In this document: positions 44,031-53,306 of the stretch, in pieces
How positions within the stretch are numbered: the stretch's first letter is position 1
Layout of the letters: each line of letters begins with the position of its first letter
Source: Veillonella absiana
GTDB taxonomy: Bacteria > Bacillota > Negativicutes > Veillonellales > Veillonellaceae
Reading direction: 5' to 3' (one strand)
Assembly: GCF_032970905.1 (NCBI RefSeq)
Contig: NZ_JAWJZA010000007.1
Length of the DNA stretch: 64,000 bases
Program-made: the position numbers and the translations under genes
Notes under the pieces: generated by a model
Told to the model about the DNA's origin: nothing
Seen by the model: the letters and a program-made list of their open reading frames with translations, nothing else
The model's database searches: none

Positions 44031-44864
44031 ATGCCACAACAAACAATTAAAAAGGCAATTCAATACAAAGGGAATGGCCTTCATAGCGGCGAACCAGTAA
44101 CAATGGTGTTCAAGCCGGCGCCTGAACATACAGGAATTGTATTTGTTCGGACAGATATAGAGGGTGCTCCTTCTGTAAAAGCGCATATAGATAATGTAAC
44201 AAATACAATGCGTGCTACCACATTGGAACATGGTGAAGCAAAAGTATTTACTGTGGAACATGTGATGGCGGCATTTTCTGCGATGGCAATCGATAATTGC
44301 TTTATCGAGTTAGATTCTCCTGAACCACCTGTTGCTGATGGTAGCAGTGCTGTGTTTGTAGATTTGATTTTACAAGCCGGTATTGAAATTCAAGCAGCAG
44401 AACGTCAGGTATATAGTGTGCAAAAATCTCATGCTATTTATGATGGTGATCGTTTTATTGCTATCTTACCTTACGATGGATATCGCATGACTTTTACATC
44501 TATCAATACTCATCCTTTATTGGGCACACAACAATGTGATTGTGAAATTACGCCGGAAAATTTCCAAAAAGAAATTGCGGCAGCTAGAACCATTGGTTTT
44601 ATGAAAGAATTAGAACAATTACAAGCTGTGGGCCTAGCTAAGGGTGGGACGTTAGAGAATGCATTAGTCTATGATGATAAAAAATGTTTATCTGTTCCTC
44701 GCTTTGATGATGAATTAGTAAGACATAAAGTATTAGATGTTATCGGTGATTTGTTCTTGCTTGGACCAATCAAAGGACATGTAATTGCGTTGAAATCAAG
44801 TCACGAGTTAAATTCACGTTTATCTCGTAGTATTATGGAAGAAATAAGGGAGACACAACAATGA
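44031..44864 (+). CDS. lpxC: UDP-3-O-acyl-N-acetylglucosamine deacetylase
   Basis: Zinc-dependent deacetylation, the committed step of lipid A synthesis. 277 residues: QTIKKAIQYKGNGLHSGEPV at the start, the first zinc His in FTVEHVMAAFSAMAIDN (about residue 77), PEPPVADGSSAVFVDLI, then KVLDVIGDLFLLG with the other zinc ligands and the final catalytic His in IALKSSHELNSRL. I chose ATG 44031; a GTG at 44010 lies across the AAAGGA site. It overlaps fabZ by four bases, giving the widespread lpxC-fabZ-lpxA order. Confidence 0.95.
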   Translation: MPQQTIKKAIQYKGNGLHSGEPVTMVFKPAPEHTGIVFVRTDIEGAPSVKAHIDNVTNTMRATTLEHGEAKVFTVEHVMAAFSAMAIDNCFIELDSPEPPVADGSSAVFVDLILQAGIEIQAAERQVYSVQKSHAIYDGDRFIAILPYDGYRMTFTSINTHPLLGTQQCDCEITPENFQKEIAAARTIGFMKELEQLQAVGLAKGGTLENALVYDDKKCLSVPRFDDELVRHKVLDVIGDLFLLGPIKGHVIALKSSHELNSRLSRSIMEEIRETQQ

Positions 44865-45286
44865 TTCTTAACCATGAAGATATTTTAGAGATTTTACCAC
44901 ATCGCTATCCTATGCTTTTAGTGGATCGTATTATTGAGTTAGAACCTATGAAAAGAGCTGTAGGTATCAAGAATGCTACATTTAATGAATTATTCTTCCA
45001 AGGTCATTTCCCTGGTAATCCTGTAATGCCTGGCGTATTGCTTACAGAAGCGATTGCACAAGTAGGCGGTATTGCATTACTCTATCCTAAAGAAAACAGA
45101 GGTTTAACACCGATGTTTACGGGTATTGATAAAGTGCGTTTCCGTCATCCTGTAAAACCTGGTGATACAGTTCGTTTGGAAGCGGACATTGTAAAAATCA
45201 AAGGCCGTATGGGCAAAGTGGAAGGCCGTGCATTTGTAGGCGATAAACTTTGTGCTAGTGGCGAATACATGTTTGCCCTTGTGTAA
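44861..45286 (+). CDS. fabZ: 3-hydroxyacyl-ACP dehydratase
   Basis: Dehydrates 3-hydroxyacyl-ACP in fatty-acid elongation, at the branch point with lipid A synthesis. Hot-dog fold of 141 residues with DILEILPHRYPMLLVDRIIE, the catalytic His in FFQGHFPGNPVMPGVLLTEA (with the partner Glu) and FTGIDKVRFRHPVKPGD. ATG overlaps the lpxC stop. Placement between lpxC and lpxA lets the cell balance membrane lipid against LPS. Confidence 0.96.
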   Translation: MILNHEDILEILPHRYPMLLVDRIIELEPMKRAVGIKNATFNELFFQGHFPGNPVMPGVLLTEAIAQVGGIALLYPKENRGLTPMFTGIDKVRFRHPVKPGDTVRLEADIVKIKGRMGKVEGRAFVGDKLCASGEYMFALV

Positions 45287-45303
45287 TAAAGGAGTGATTA
45301 GTA

Positions 45304-46116
45304 ATGATCGTAGTTGGCATGGAGAATGCTGAGGTTAATATTCACAGCACTGCCATAGTTCATCCTAATGCTAAGCTGGGCAAAAATGTTATCGTTGGTC
45401 CTGGCGCGGTTGTTGGTGAAAATGTGGTCATCGGAGATGGCACGAAAGTTGGTGCAAACAGTATTGTCGGTGGGTGGACAACTATCGGTAAAAATTGTGA
45501 AATTTTCCCTAATGCATCCATTGGATTAGAACCACAAGATTTGAAATTTAAAGGCGAAAAAAGCTTTTGTAATATTGGCGATGAAACAGTAATCCGCGAA
45601 TTCGTAACTATTAGCCGTGCAACTGGTGAAGGTGAAGAAACTCGTATTGGTAATAACTGTTTGTTCCAAGCATGTACTCATGTAGCGCATAATTGTATCG
45701 TTGGTAATAATGTTATCATGAGCAACTGTGCAGGTCTTGCTGGGCATGCTATCGTAGAAGATCGTGTTGTTATCGGTGGCTTAGCTGGTATTCACCAATT
45801 CGTTAAAATTGGTCGCAATGCAATGGTAGGTGGTATGGCTAAGGTTGTACAAGATATTCCTCCATATGTGATTGCAGATGGTCAGCCTGCTCGTGTTATT
45901 GGCCTAAATTCTGTTGGCCTATCTCGTGCCGGTATTTCAGAAGAAGTCCGTCGTGATTTGAAGCAAGCGTTTCGTATTATTTATCGTTCTGGATTCAGTT
46001 TGTCTCGTGCCATTGAAGAAATGGAAATGCAATTGAACTCCTCTGTAGAAATGGAAAACTTGTTGCGTTTCTTGCGTAATGCTGATCGTGGTATTATGCG
46101 TACACGAAGAGACTAA
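45304..46116 (+). CDS. lpxA: UDP-N-acetylglucosamine acyltransferase
   Basis: First step of lipid A synthesis: moves a 3-hydroxyacyl chain from ACP to UDP-GlcNAc. 270 residues: hexapeptide-repeat beta-helix (HSTAIVHPNAKLGKNVIVGP, VIGDGTKVGANSIVGG), SIGLEPQDLKFKGE, NCLFQACTHVAHNCIVGNNV with the catalytic His, GGLAGIHQFVKIGRNAMVGG and the C-terminal helical part. AAAGGAG lies nine bases before ATG 45304. A terminator follows, closing lpxC-fabZ-lpxA. Confidence 0.96.
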   Translation: MIVVGMENAEVNIHSTAIVHPNAKLGKNVIVGPGAVVGENVVIGDGTKVGANSIVGGWTTIGKNCEIFPNASIGLEPQDLKFKGEKSFCNIGDETVIREFVTISRATGEGEETRIGNNCLFQACTHVAHNCIVGNNVIMSNCAGLAGHAIVEDRVVIGGLAGIHQFVKIGRNAMVGGMAKVVQDIPPYVIADGQPARVIGLNSVGLSRAGISEEVRRDLKQAFRIIYRSGFSLSRAIEEMEMQLNSSVEMENLLRFLRNADRGIMRTRRD

Positions 46117-46176
46117 TACAATTGTATATGAATATGCCCATAATACGGCATATATATGTGTAGTAGGCACATATTG

Positions 46177-46217
46177 CACCCCATTTTATCTGATGATAGA
46201 GTGGGGTGATTTGTTTT
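46177..46217 (+). terminator. intrinsic terminator after lpxA
   Basis: CACCCCA-TT-TTATC (46177-46190) pairs with GATAGAGTGGGGTG (46195-46208), followed by ATTTGTTTT. Confidence 0.75.
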
Positions 46218-46365
46218 ATAAAATTAAATTCAAAATATAGTGTTATTGTCCTTAAAATATGGTGTGAAAGCACTATAAAATGTAGTAAAATATTGAGATT
46301 TATAGTAAAATATACTGTATGTAAGTATGTCTAATCGTCATGGTAACAACATTGGAGGTGTACAC

Positions 46366-47190
46366 GTGGCAAGAGTTGGATTAATCGCTGGTATCGGCAT
46401 ATTGCCAGTGGAGTTTATGCGTGCAGCCCATTTGTTGGGACATGAAGTCGTGGTGATTGCTGTTGTATCCGATTACGATACAACATTAGAACAAGAAGCA
46501 GATGTTTTTTATCACATTAGTGTGGCAAAGGTTGGTAAAATCTTTAAAACACTACAGAAGGAACAGGTTAAAGATATCACCATGTTGGGAAAGGTAACGA
46601 AGGAATTATTATTTAAAGGTCTTACATTCCCTGATATGAAAACATTGTCTATTTTAAATAAATTAAAGAACCGTAAAGATGACACCATTATGCTTGCCTT
46701 GGTGGACGAGCTAGAAAAAGAAGGTTTTACCATAGTCGATCAAACAACCTATTTAAAACCATTTATGCCAGCTGTAGGGGTGCTTTCAAAAAAACAACCT
46801 ACTCAGGAACAATGGGAAGATATTAAGTTTGGTTTCGAATTAGCTAAACATATGGGGGGCCTAGATATTGGTCAAACCGTGGTGGTTAAGCATAAGGCTG
46901 CTATGGCTATTGAGGCTATTGAAGGAACTGATGCATGTATCAAACGGGGCGGTGAGCTTGGTCGTGGTGAATCGGTAGTTGTTAAAACGGCAAAACCAGA
47001 TCAAGATGTGCGCTTTGATGTGCCTGCAGTGGGACGTAAAACATTGCAGTCCATGATTGATAGTGGCTGTACAGTGCTCGCTGTAGAGGCGGAGCGAACC
47101 ATTTTTGTAGAACAAGAGGCTGTTCTAGATATGGCTAATAAAAAAGGTATTGTCATTTGTGCCGTTGATGAGGCATTTGTTGGGAAGTAA
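46366..47190 (+). CDS. lpxI: UDP-2,3-diacylglucosamine diphosphatase, LpxI type
   Basis: Hydrolyses UDP-2,3-diacylglucosamine to lipid X. The LpxI type, unrelated to LpxH, is common outside gamma-proteobacteria. 274 residues: VGLIAGIGILPVEFMRAAHL at the start, VKDITMLGKVTKELLFKGLT, then a C-terminal domain with HMGGLDIGQTVVVKHKAAMA and VLAVEAERTIFVEQEAVLDM. GTG 46366 is favoured, with GGAGGTG six bases before; an in-frame ATG at 46327 precedes that site. lpxB follows 21 bases on. Confidence 0.93.
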   Translation: MARVGLIAGIGILPVEFMRAAHLLGHEVVVIAVVSDYDTTLEQEADVFYHISVAKVGKIFKTLQKEQVKDITMLGKVTKELLFKGLTFPDMKTLSILNKLKNRKDDTIMLALVDELEKEGFTIVDQTTYLKPFMPAVGVLSKKQPTQEQWEDIKFGFELAKHMGGLDIGQTVVVKHKAAMAIEAIEGTDACIKRGGELGRGESVVVKTAKPDQDVRFDVPAVGRKTLQSMIDSGCTVLAVEAERTIFVEQEAVLDMANKKGIVICAVDEAFVGK

Positions 47191-47211
47191 TACATTTAGA
47201 AAGGGCTAGTT

Positions 47212-48354
47212 ATGAAGATTATGTTTTCTGCCGGAGAGGCCTCTGGTGATACACATGCAGCTAGCGTTGCGAAAGCATTGCGAGAACTATATCCCAATGT
47301 GGATATGCTTGGTATGGGCGGTACGCTCATGGAACGGGCGGGCGTTCGAATTGTGTATGACATTAAAAACTTAGGCATTATCGGTATTGTAGAAATCATA
47401 AAATCTCTACCTAAATTTTTTGAACTGAGAACTTTTTTAAAGAGAACGATGATTAAAGAAAAACCAGATGTTCTCGTTTGTGTAGATTATCCTGGTTTTA
47501 ATATGAAACTTGCCAAAGTCGCTAAGGAACTCAATATTCCTGTGGTGTACTATATTGCTCCTACTATTTGGGCGTGGCATAAAAGCCGTGGCAAAGATAT
47601 TAAAAAATATGTTACAAAGGTAGCTTCTATTTTTCCTTTTGAAGCTGACGCATATCGTGAATTTAATTGCGATGTAGAATTTGTAGGCCATCCATTGGTG
47701 GATATTGTGAAGCCAACTATGACAAAAGAGACATCTCTAGAATTCTTTGGGGCTCGTCCTGAGGCAAAGAAGATTCTACTCATGCCAGGCAGTCGGAAAC
47801 AAGAGGTATTATCTTTATTGGATACAATGCTCCAAGCCGGTGAACAGTTAATGGAAGCACATGAGGATATTCAATTTTTCCTTCCTCGTGCTCATACAAT
47901 TGATCGTGAGGAATTAGAAGCCTTTATTGATGCTCATCATGTGCCAGTGACTATTACAGAGGAGCATACTTATGATTTGATGCAAATCTGTGATGTATGC
48001 CTAGCGGCATCTGGCACGGCAACATTAGAAACGGCGATGATGGAATTACCAACAGTTCTTTTGTATCAAGTGTCTCCAGTGACTTATGGTTTAGGGAAAA
48101 TGCTGGTGAATCTTAATTTTGTAGGTCTACCAAATATTATTGCTGGTAAACAAGTGATTCCTGAAATTCTACAAGGGGATGTGAATATTACAAAAATTTT
48201 GGCTTATGTAGAGCCTTTATTAACAGATGCAGCAGCTAATGAGGCTATGCGTAGTGATTTACGAGCTGTCCGCGATGCACTTGGTGCACCAGGGGCAGTG
48301 AAACGCGTAGCACAAGTGATTGGCTCATTAGCTGAGGAGAAAATTCATGAATAA
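47212..48354 (+). CDS. lpxB: lipid-A-disaccharide synthase
   Basis: GT-B glycosyltransferase joining lipid X and UDP-diacylglucosamine into the tetraacyl disaccharide 1-phosphate. 380 residues; IMFSAGEASGDTHAASVAKA, the LVCVDYPGFNMKLAK strand, VVYYIAPTIWAWHKSRGKDI, FVGHPLVD, LMPGSRKQEV and the nucleotide-site AASGTATLETAMMELPTVLL are family landmarks. AAAGGGCTAGTT precedes the ATG. It overlaps msbA by eight bases. Confidence 0.96.
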   Translation: MKIMFSAGEASGDTHAASVAKALRELYPNVDMLGMGGTLMERAGVRIVYDIKNLGIIGIVEIIKSLPKFFELRTFLKRTMIKEKPDVLVCVDYPGFNMKLAKVAKELNIPVVYYIAPTIWAWHKSRGKDIKKYVTKVASIFPFEADAYREFNCDVEFVGHPLVDIVKPTMTKETSLEFFGARPEAKKILLMPGSRKQEVLSLLDTMLQAGEQLMEAHEDIQFFLPRAHTIDREELEAFIDAHHVPVTITEEHTYDLMQICDVCLAASGTATLETAMMELPTVLLYQVSPVTYGLGKMLVNLNFVGLPNIIAGKQVIPEILQGDVNITKILAYVEPLLTDAAANEAMRSDLRAVRDALGAPGAVKRVAQVIGSLAEEKIHE

Positions 48355-50080
48355 TAGTTATGGTCGTTTATTATATTTTGTAAAGCCTTACATGAAGCGC
48401 ATGATTTTTGCAATATTTTGCATGATTGTAGCTACAGCGGCTTACCTCGTGGTGCCGTGGCTCATTAAAAATGTAGTAGACCAAGTACTAACTGATAAAA
48501 ATTTATATATGCTGAACCTCGTGGTTATCGCTATCGTGTTGATATTCCTTATTCGTGGCTTTGCTACTTATGGACAGACTTATAATATGTCTTATATTGG
48601 CGAACGAGTTATCATTGATGTGAGAGAGGCCATTTTTACACATTTACAGCGTTTGTCATTATCTTACTTTGACCGTCATAAAACGGGTGTTATCATGAGT
48701 AAATTGACAAATGACGTATCTGCATTGCAAACAGCAGTGGTAAGTAATTTAGTATCCCTTATTACGGAATCTGTTACGCTTATTGGGTCCTTGGTATCCA
48801 TGCTCCTCATCGACTGGAAATTGACCATTGTAACTTTCGTCGTAGTGCCAGTTGTGTTACTAATTATCAATGTATTTGGTAAAAAATTACGTTATGCAGG
48901 TCATGATGTGCAAGGGCGTATTGCAGATATTACGGCATTGCTACAAGAAACAATTTCCGCGATTCGCGTGGTAAAATCCTTTGCTCGAGAAGGTTTTGAA
49001 ATGGACCGCTTCCAGGTTGAAAACGAACGCAATTTTCGAGCTGTTATGAAAGCTACGAAGTTGACGAGCTTATTAAGCCCTATGGTTGAGTTCTCTGCAT
49101 CAATTGCGATTGCTATCATCCTTTGGTATGGTGGGTATTCTGTTGTGACTGGCACTATTACTGCTGGTTCTTTGATTGCCTTCTTGATTTATGCCATTAA
49201 CTTATCTAACCCTGTAAAACGCTTGAGCCAAGTATATGGTGCAATTCAAAAGGCTTTGGCCGCAGCAGATCGGGTATTCGAAGTATTAGATACAAAATCT
49301 GAAGTGGTAGAAAAAAGTAAGGCGAAAGAATTACCAACTGTACGAGGTGATGTTGATTTTTCCCATGTAGATTTTGAATATTCTCCGGATAAAAAGGCAT
49401 TAAAAGATTTTACCTTATCAGTACATGCGGGTGAAGTTGTTGCCATAGTTGGTCCATCTGGGGCTGGCAAAACAACATTAGCTAATTTGTTGCCTCGATT
49501 CTATGATGTATCAGCAGGTGCTATCAAAATTGATGGACATGATGTGCGTGATGTTACTTTCAAATCATTGCGTGAACAAATTGGTCTAGTACCACAAGAA
49601 ACAGTGTTGTTTAATGCGACGATTAAGGAAAATATTTTATATGGTCGTCTAGATGCTACTGATGCAGAAGTATACGAAGCTGCTAAAGCGGCGAATGTAT
49701 TAGAATTTGTAGAGAAGTTGCCAAATGGATTAGATACAGTAGTAGGGGAACGAGGTAGTTCCTTATCTGGCGGTCAACGTCAACGGGTGGCTATTGCTAG
49801 GGCTATTTTGAAGGACCCCAAAATATTGATTTTAGATGAAGCTACATCTGCTCTAGATACAGAGAGTGAAAAGCTTGTACAAGAAGCGCTTGATCGTTTA
49901 ATGCATGGCCGTACGGCTTTTGTTATTGCGCATCGTTTAAGTACAGTTAAAAATGCACATCAAATTATTGTGTTAAAACAAGGGGAACTAGTTGAACGTG
50001 GTACCCATCAAGAATTATTAGCTATGGAAGATGGCCTATATAATCATTTGTATTCCGTTCAATTTTCAAGTAAAGGATAA
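48347..50080 (+). CDS. msbA: lipid A flippase, MsbA-type ABC exporter
   Basis: 577 residues, a half-transporter with six membrane helices (from MIFAIFCMIVATAAYLVVPW onward; intracellular loop LSLSYFDRHKTGVIMSKLTN) and a nucleotide-binding domain: Walker A GPSGAGKTT, Q-loop IGLVPQETVLFN, signature LSGGQRQRVAIARAI, Walker B ILILDEATSALD and H-loop IAHRLSTV. Context between lpxB and waaA supports the lipid A-flipping role rather than a drug exporter. Overlap with lpxB and a two-base gap to waaA mark one operon. Confidence 0.93.
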   Translation: MNNSYGRLLYFVKPYMKRMIFAIFCMIVATAAYLVVPWLIKNVVDQVLTDKNLYMLNLVVIAIVLIFLIRGFATYGQTYNMSYIGERVIIDVREAIFTHLQRLSLSYFDRHKTGVIMSKLTNDVSALQTAVVSNLVSLITESVTLIGSLVSMLLIDWKLTIVTFVVVPVVLLIINVFGKKLRYAGHDVQGRIADITALLQETISAIRVVKSFAREGFEMDRFQVENERNFRAVMKATKLTSLLSPMVEFSASIAIAIILWYGGYSVVTGTITAGSLIAFLIYAINLSNPVKRLSQVYGAIQKALAAADRVFEVLDTKSEVVEKSKAKELPTVRGDVDFSHVDFEYSPDKKALKDFTLSVHAGEVVAIVGPSGAGKTTLANLLPRFYDVSAGAIKIDGHDVRDVTFKSLREQIGLVPQETVLFNATIKENILYGRLDATDAEVYEAAKAANVLEFVEKLPNGLDTVVGERGSSLSGGQRQRVAIARAILKDPKILILDEATSALDTESEKLVQEALDRLMHGRTAFVIAHRLSTVKNAHQIIVLKQGELVERGTHQELLAMEDGLYNHLYSVQFSSKG

Positions 50081-50082
50081 GT

Positions 50083-51387
50083 ATGTATTGGATCTATAAT
50101 GTACTGCTCATTATCTATTGGATAGGGCTTATACCGGTAATTTTATACCGTTTAGCCTTTGAAGAAGGTTTTTATGAGCGTATTAAACAAAGTGCAGGCT
50201 ATATGCCAGTGTCACTATTAAAGAAAATTGAAGAGCGTCGTGCTATATGGATTCATGCAGCGTCCGTTGGTGAAATTGTAGCCACTAGTCCTTTGGTAAA
50301 AGATATTAAGCGGGAGTTTCCAGAGGCGGTAGTAGTTGTATCTGTGGTTACTGCTACAGGCCATGCTATGGCTCATCGTATTATTCCAGAAGCGGAAGGG
50401 ATTATCTTCTTTCCCCTAGATTTGCCATATTTAACGCGTAAAATTTTGCATATTATAAAACCTATTACTATTTTGCTAGTAGAAACAGAAATATGGCCAA
50501 ACTTCTTGCGTATTGCACAAGATGAAAAAATACCTGTTATGATGGTCAATGGTCGTATCAGTGACCGCAGTATGCGTCGATACAAGTTTATTCGTTCTTT
50601 CACTCGTGAAATGTTGCGTTCTATCAGTCGATTCTGCATGCAATCTAAATTTGATGCGGACTATATCAATCAATTAGGCGCACCTATCGTGAATATTACG
50701 GTGACAGGCAATATGAAATATGATCAAACCTATGCGACTGTTACGGCTGAGGAAAAAGCAGAGCTATTAGATGAATTTGGTTTTGGTAATAACCATCCCA
50801 TTCTCATTGCTGGTAGTACTCATAAAGGGGAAGAAGAAGCCTTACTGGATACATTCAAACTAGTTTTACAACAATACCCACAAGCACGCCTACTCATTGC
50901 GCCACGTGAAATCTATCGCGGTCATGATGTACAAAACTTAGCCAAGCAATATGGTTTAAAAGCTATTTGTCGTAGTGACATGACCGAACCTGTTCATGAA
51001 GAAATTCCTGTGGTGGTATTAGATACGATTGGTGAATTAGGTCGTCTCTATAGTTTAGGTGATATTATTTTTGTAGGTGGATCTCTTGTTAAAACGGGTG
51101 GTCATAATATTCTTGAACCAGCAGCACACGGTAAGCCTATTGTAGTAGGTCCGCATATGTTTAACTTCAAGGAAATCTTTAGTTTGCTAAGTTCTCGTGA
51201 TGCTTGTGTGCAAGTACAAAATGCTACGGAGTTAACAGCTATGGTTTTGAAACTATGCAGTGATAAGGAACTATCAGAGAAAATGAGTGCTAACTGCCTT
51301 CAAGTAGTTCATGAAAACCGTGGTGCTACACAACGTAATACGCAAGAACTGCGAAAATTATTTGAAGTATTCCATATTATTCCTTAA
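50083..51387 (+). CDS. waaA: 3-deoxy-D-manno-octulosonic acid transferase
   Basis: Transfers Kdo from CMP-Kdo to lipid IVA at the inner membrane (GT30, GT-B fold). 434 residues. N-terminal membrane segment and family block (LIPVILYRLAFEEGFYERIK), WIHAASVGEIVATSPLVKDI, VVSVVTATGHAMAHR, FLPL-type PLDLPYLTRKIL, LLVETEIWPNFLRIA, the CMP-site ITVTGNMKYDQ, LIAGSTHKGEEEALLDTF and VFVGGSL-like IIFVGGSLVKTGGHNILEPA. Mono- or bifunctional Kdo transfer cannot be told from sequence. Starts two bases after msbA. Confidence 0.95.
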   Translation: MYWIYNVLLIIYWIGLIPVILYRLAFEEGFYERIKQSAGYMPVSLLKKIEERRAIWIHAASVGEIVATSPLVKDIKREFPEAVVVVSVVTATGHAMAHRIIPEAEGIIFFPLDLPYLTRKILHIIKPITILLVETEIWPNFLRIAQDEKIPVMMVNGRISDRSMRRYKFIRSFTREMLRSISRFCMQSKFDADYINQLGAPIVNITVTGNMKYDQTYATVTAEEKAELLDEFGFGNNHPILIAGSTHKGEEEALLDTFKLVLQQYPQARLLIAPREIYRGHDVQNLAKQYGLKAICRSDMTEPVHEEIPVVVLDTIGELGRLYSLGDIIFVGGSLVKTGGHNILEPAAHGKPIVVGPHMFNFKEIFSLLSSRDACVQVQNATELTAMVLKLCSDKELSEKMSANCLQVVHENRGATQRNTQELRKLFEVFHIIP

Positions 51388-51417
51388 TATCTTTGTTACC
51401 ATGAAAGGGGAAACCTC

Positions 51418-52530
51418 ATGAACGGTGAAGAAATTTTCAAAGATATCGTCAGTGGAAATAATGATACCATTCTTGGCGATGTAGCTCGTAAAGGGCTTGG
51501 ATGGCTCAGCAAGGCTTATGAAAAAGGCGTGACGCTTCGAAATGATAAATTCGATGCAGGAAAAGGCGTAACACGTGTAAATGTACCTGTTATTAGTGTT
51601 GGTAATATTACAGCGGGTGGTACGGGCAAAACACCTATGGTTCGATTTATCTGTGATGCACTCATTAAACAAGGTAAGCATCCAGCTGTATTGAGTCGTG
51701 GTTATCGTGCTGAGGATAATAAGAAGAATATTGTCATTTCTAATAATGGAGAAATGCTAGTAGAACCAAGTATTAGTGGTGATGAAGCATGGCTACTGGG
51801 GAAAGTGCTACCTCATACTGGTGTAGTCATCGGACGTGAGCGCGTAGCGTTGGCTCATATTGCTATTAATGAATTAGGCGCAGATATTCTTGTGATGGAT
51901 GATGGTTTCCAACACAGAGCGCTTGGTCGAGATAAAGACATTGTTCTTCTTGATGCATCGAATCCATTTGGTTATGACTATGTATTGCCTCGTGGTCTGT
52001 TACGTGAGCCATTGGAGGGATTAAAACGAGCTTCTATCATTGTGCTTACTAAGGTAGATCAAGTAACATCAGGTGTGATTGCATCTATCAAAAAAAGATT
52101 ACAACAACTTGTGCCTGGAGTTCCTGTATTTGAGACAACTCATATGCCACAACGTGTCTGTACCTTAGAGGAATGGACAAATGGTGAAGAGGGAAGACCC
52201 GTTGATGCCTATATCAACCAACCTATTATGGCGTGTAGTGGAATCGGTAATCCAAAATCCTTTGAACTCACATTAAAAGGTATTGGTTACGATGTGGTAC
52301 ACATGTTGTCCTTTGGAGATCATCATGAATTTTCTAATGATGATGTAGTTGATATGTGGAAAATGGCCTTTGCTAAACAGGCGCAAGCTGTGATTATTAC
52401 GGAAAAAGATGCCGTAAAGCTTAGCCAATTACGGGCGATTGATGATTTTAATTTGCCCATTTATGTATTGTGTATCGGCATTGAATTTATCAGTAATGAG
52501 CGAGATTTCATAGAACTTTTACATAATTAG
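51418..52530 (+). CDS. lpxK: tetraacyldisaccharide 4'-kinase
   Basis: Phosphorylates the 4' position of the lipid A disaccharide, giving lipid IVA. 370 residues with the P-loop GNITAGGTGKTPMVRFICDA, the AVLSRGYRAEDNK strand, GDEAWLLGKVLP, VMDDGFQHRALGRDKDIVLL and the C-terminal block ACSGIGNPKSFELTLKGIGY. AAAGGGG lies before the ATG. kdsB begins 41 bases after the stop. Confidence 0.95.
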   Translation: MNGEEIFKDIVSGNNDTILGDVARKGLGWLSKAYEKGVTLRNDKFDAGKGVTRVNVPVISVGNITAGGTGKTPMVRFICDALIKQGKHPAVLSRGYRAEDNKKNIVISNNGEMLVEPSISGDEAWLLGKVLPHTGVVIGRERVALAHIAINELGADILVMDDGFQHRALGRDKDIVLLDASNPFGYDYVLPRGLLREPLEGLKRASIIVLTKVDQVTSGVIASIKKRLQQLVPGVPVFETTHMPQRVCTLEEWTNGEEGRPVDAYINQPIMACSGIGNPKSFELTLKGIGYDVVHMLSFGDHHEFSNDDVVDMWKMAFAKQAQAVIITEKDAVKLSQLRAIDDFNLPIYVLCIGIEFISNERDFIELLHN

Positions 52531-52571
52531 TGTATAATAAAAAAATGTATATAAGGGAAGGAGCGAATATC

Positions 52572-53306
52572 ATGAAATTTGCATGTGTTATACCAGCTCG
52601 ATATGCTTCTACGCGTTTACCTGGTAAACCATTGGCAGATATCGCTGGTAAACCTATGATTGAACGTGTGTTTGATCAGGTAAAACTTGCTATAAAACCA
52701 GAAATGGTGATTATAGCCACCGATGATCAACGCGTATATACTACAGCAGAACAGTTTGGTGGTACTGTAGTGATGACCAATCCGAATCACCCCACAGGCA
52801 CAGATCGACTAGCTGAAGTAGCTGAACAATATACTGATATTGATGTTATCATCAATGTGCAAGGTGATGAACCATTAATTGATGCGGCCATCATTGATCA
52901 ACTAGCATCTCTCTTTGATGAAGATCCTACATTGCAAATGGCTACGGTGGCAACACCGTTATTGGAGGAGGAATATGATGAACCTTCTGCAGTAAAGGTT
53001 ATTTGTAACAATCGTGGTGATGCTATGTATTTCTCTCGCTCCTTGATTCCATTTCCACGCCACGATTTTGTGAAAGCCCCATTAAAACATATTGGGATTT
53101 ACGCATATAAACGTGATTTTTTATTAGACTATGCAAAAATGGCACCAACAGCGGCAGAACAAACGGAGTCTCTTGAACAATTGAGAGCTCTAGAAAACGG
53201 CCATACTATTCGTGTCATTATTACAGATAAACGTTTTGTTGGTGTGGATACACCAGAAGATCTAGTACGTGTCAATAAAATATTTGCACAAAAGGAGAAT
53301 AAATGA
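52572..53306 (+). CDS. kdsB: CMP-Kdo synthetase (3-deoxy-manno-octulosonate cytidylyltransferase)
   Basis: Activates Kdo with CTP, supplying WaaA. 244 residues: nucleotide-binding CVIPARYASTRLPGKPLADI, VIIATDDQRVY, MTNPNHPTGTDRLAEVAE, the metal-site VIINVQGDEPLID and MYFSRSLIPFPRH. I chose ATG 52572 with AAGGAG nine bases upstream; an ATG at 52530 overlapping lpxK has no ribosome site and adds 14 unconserved residues. It overlaps kdsA by four bases. Confidence 0.96.
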   Translation: MKFACVIPARYASTRLPGKPLADIAGKPMIERVFDQVKLAIKPEMVIIATDDQRVYTTAEQFGGTVVMTNPNHPTGTDRLAEVAEQYTDIDVIINVQGDEPLIDAAIIDQLASLFDEDPTLQMATVATPLLEEEYDEPSAVKVICNNRGDAMYFSRSLIPFPRHDFVKAPLKHIGIYAYKRDFLLDYAKMAPTAAEQTESLEQLRALENGHTIRVIITDKRFVGVDTPEDLVRVNKIFAQKENK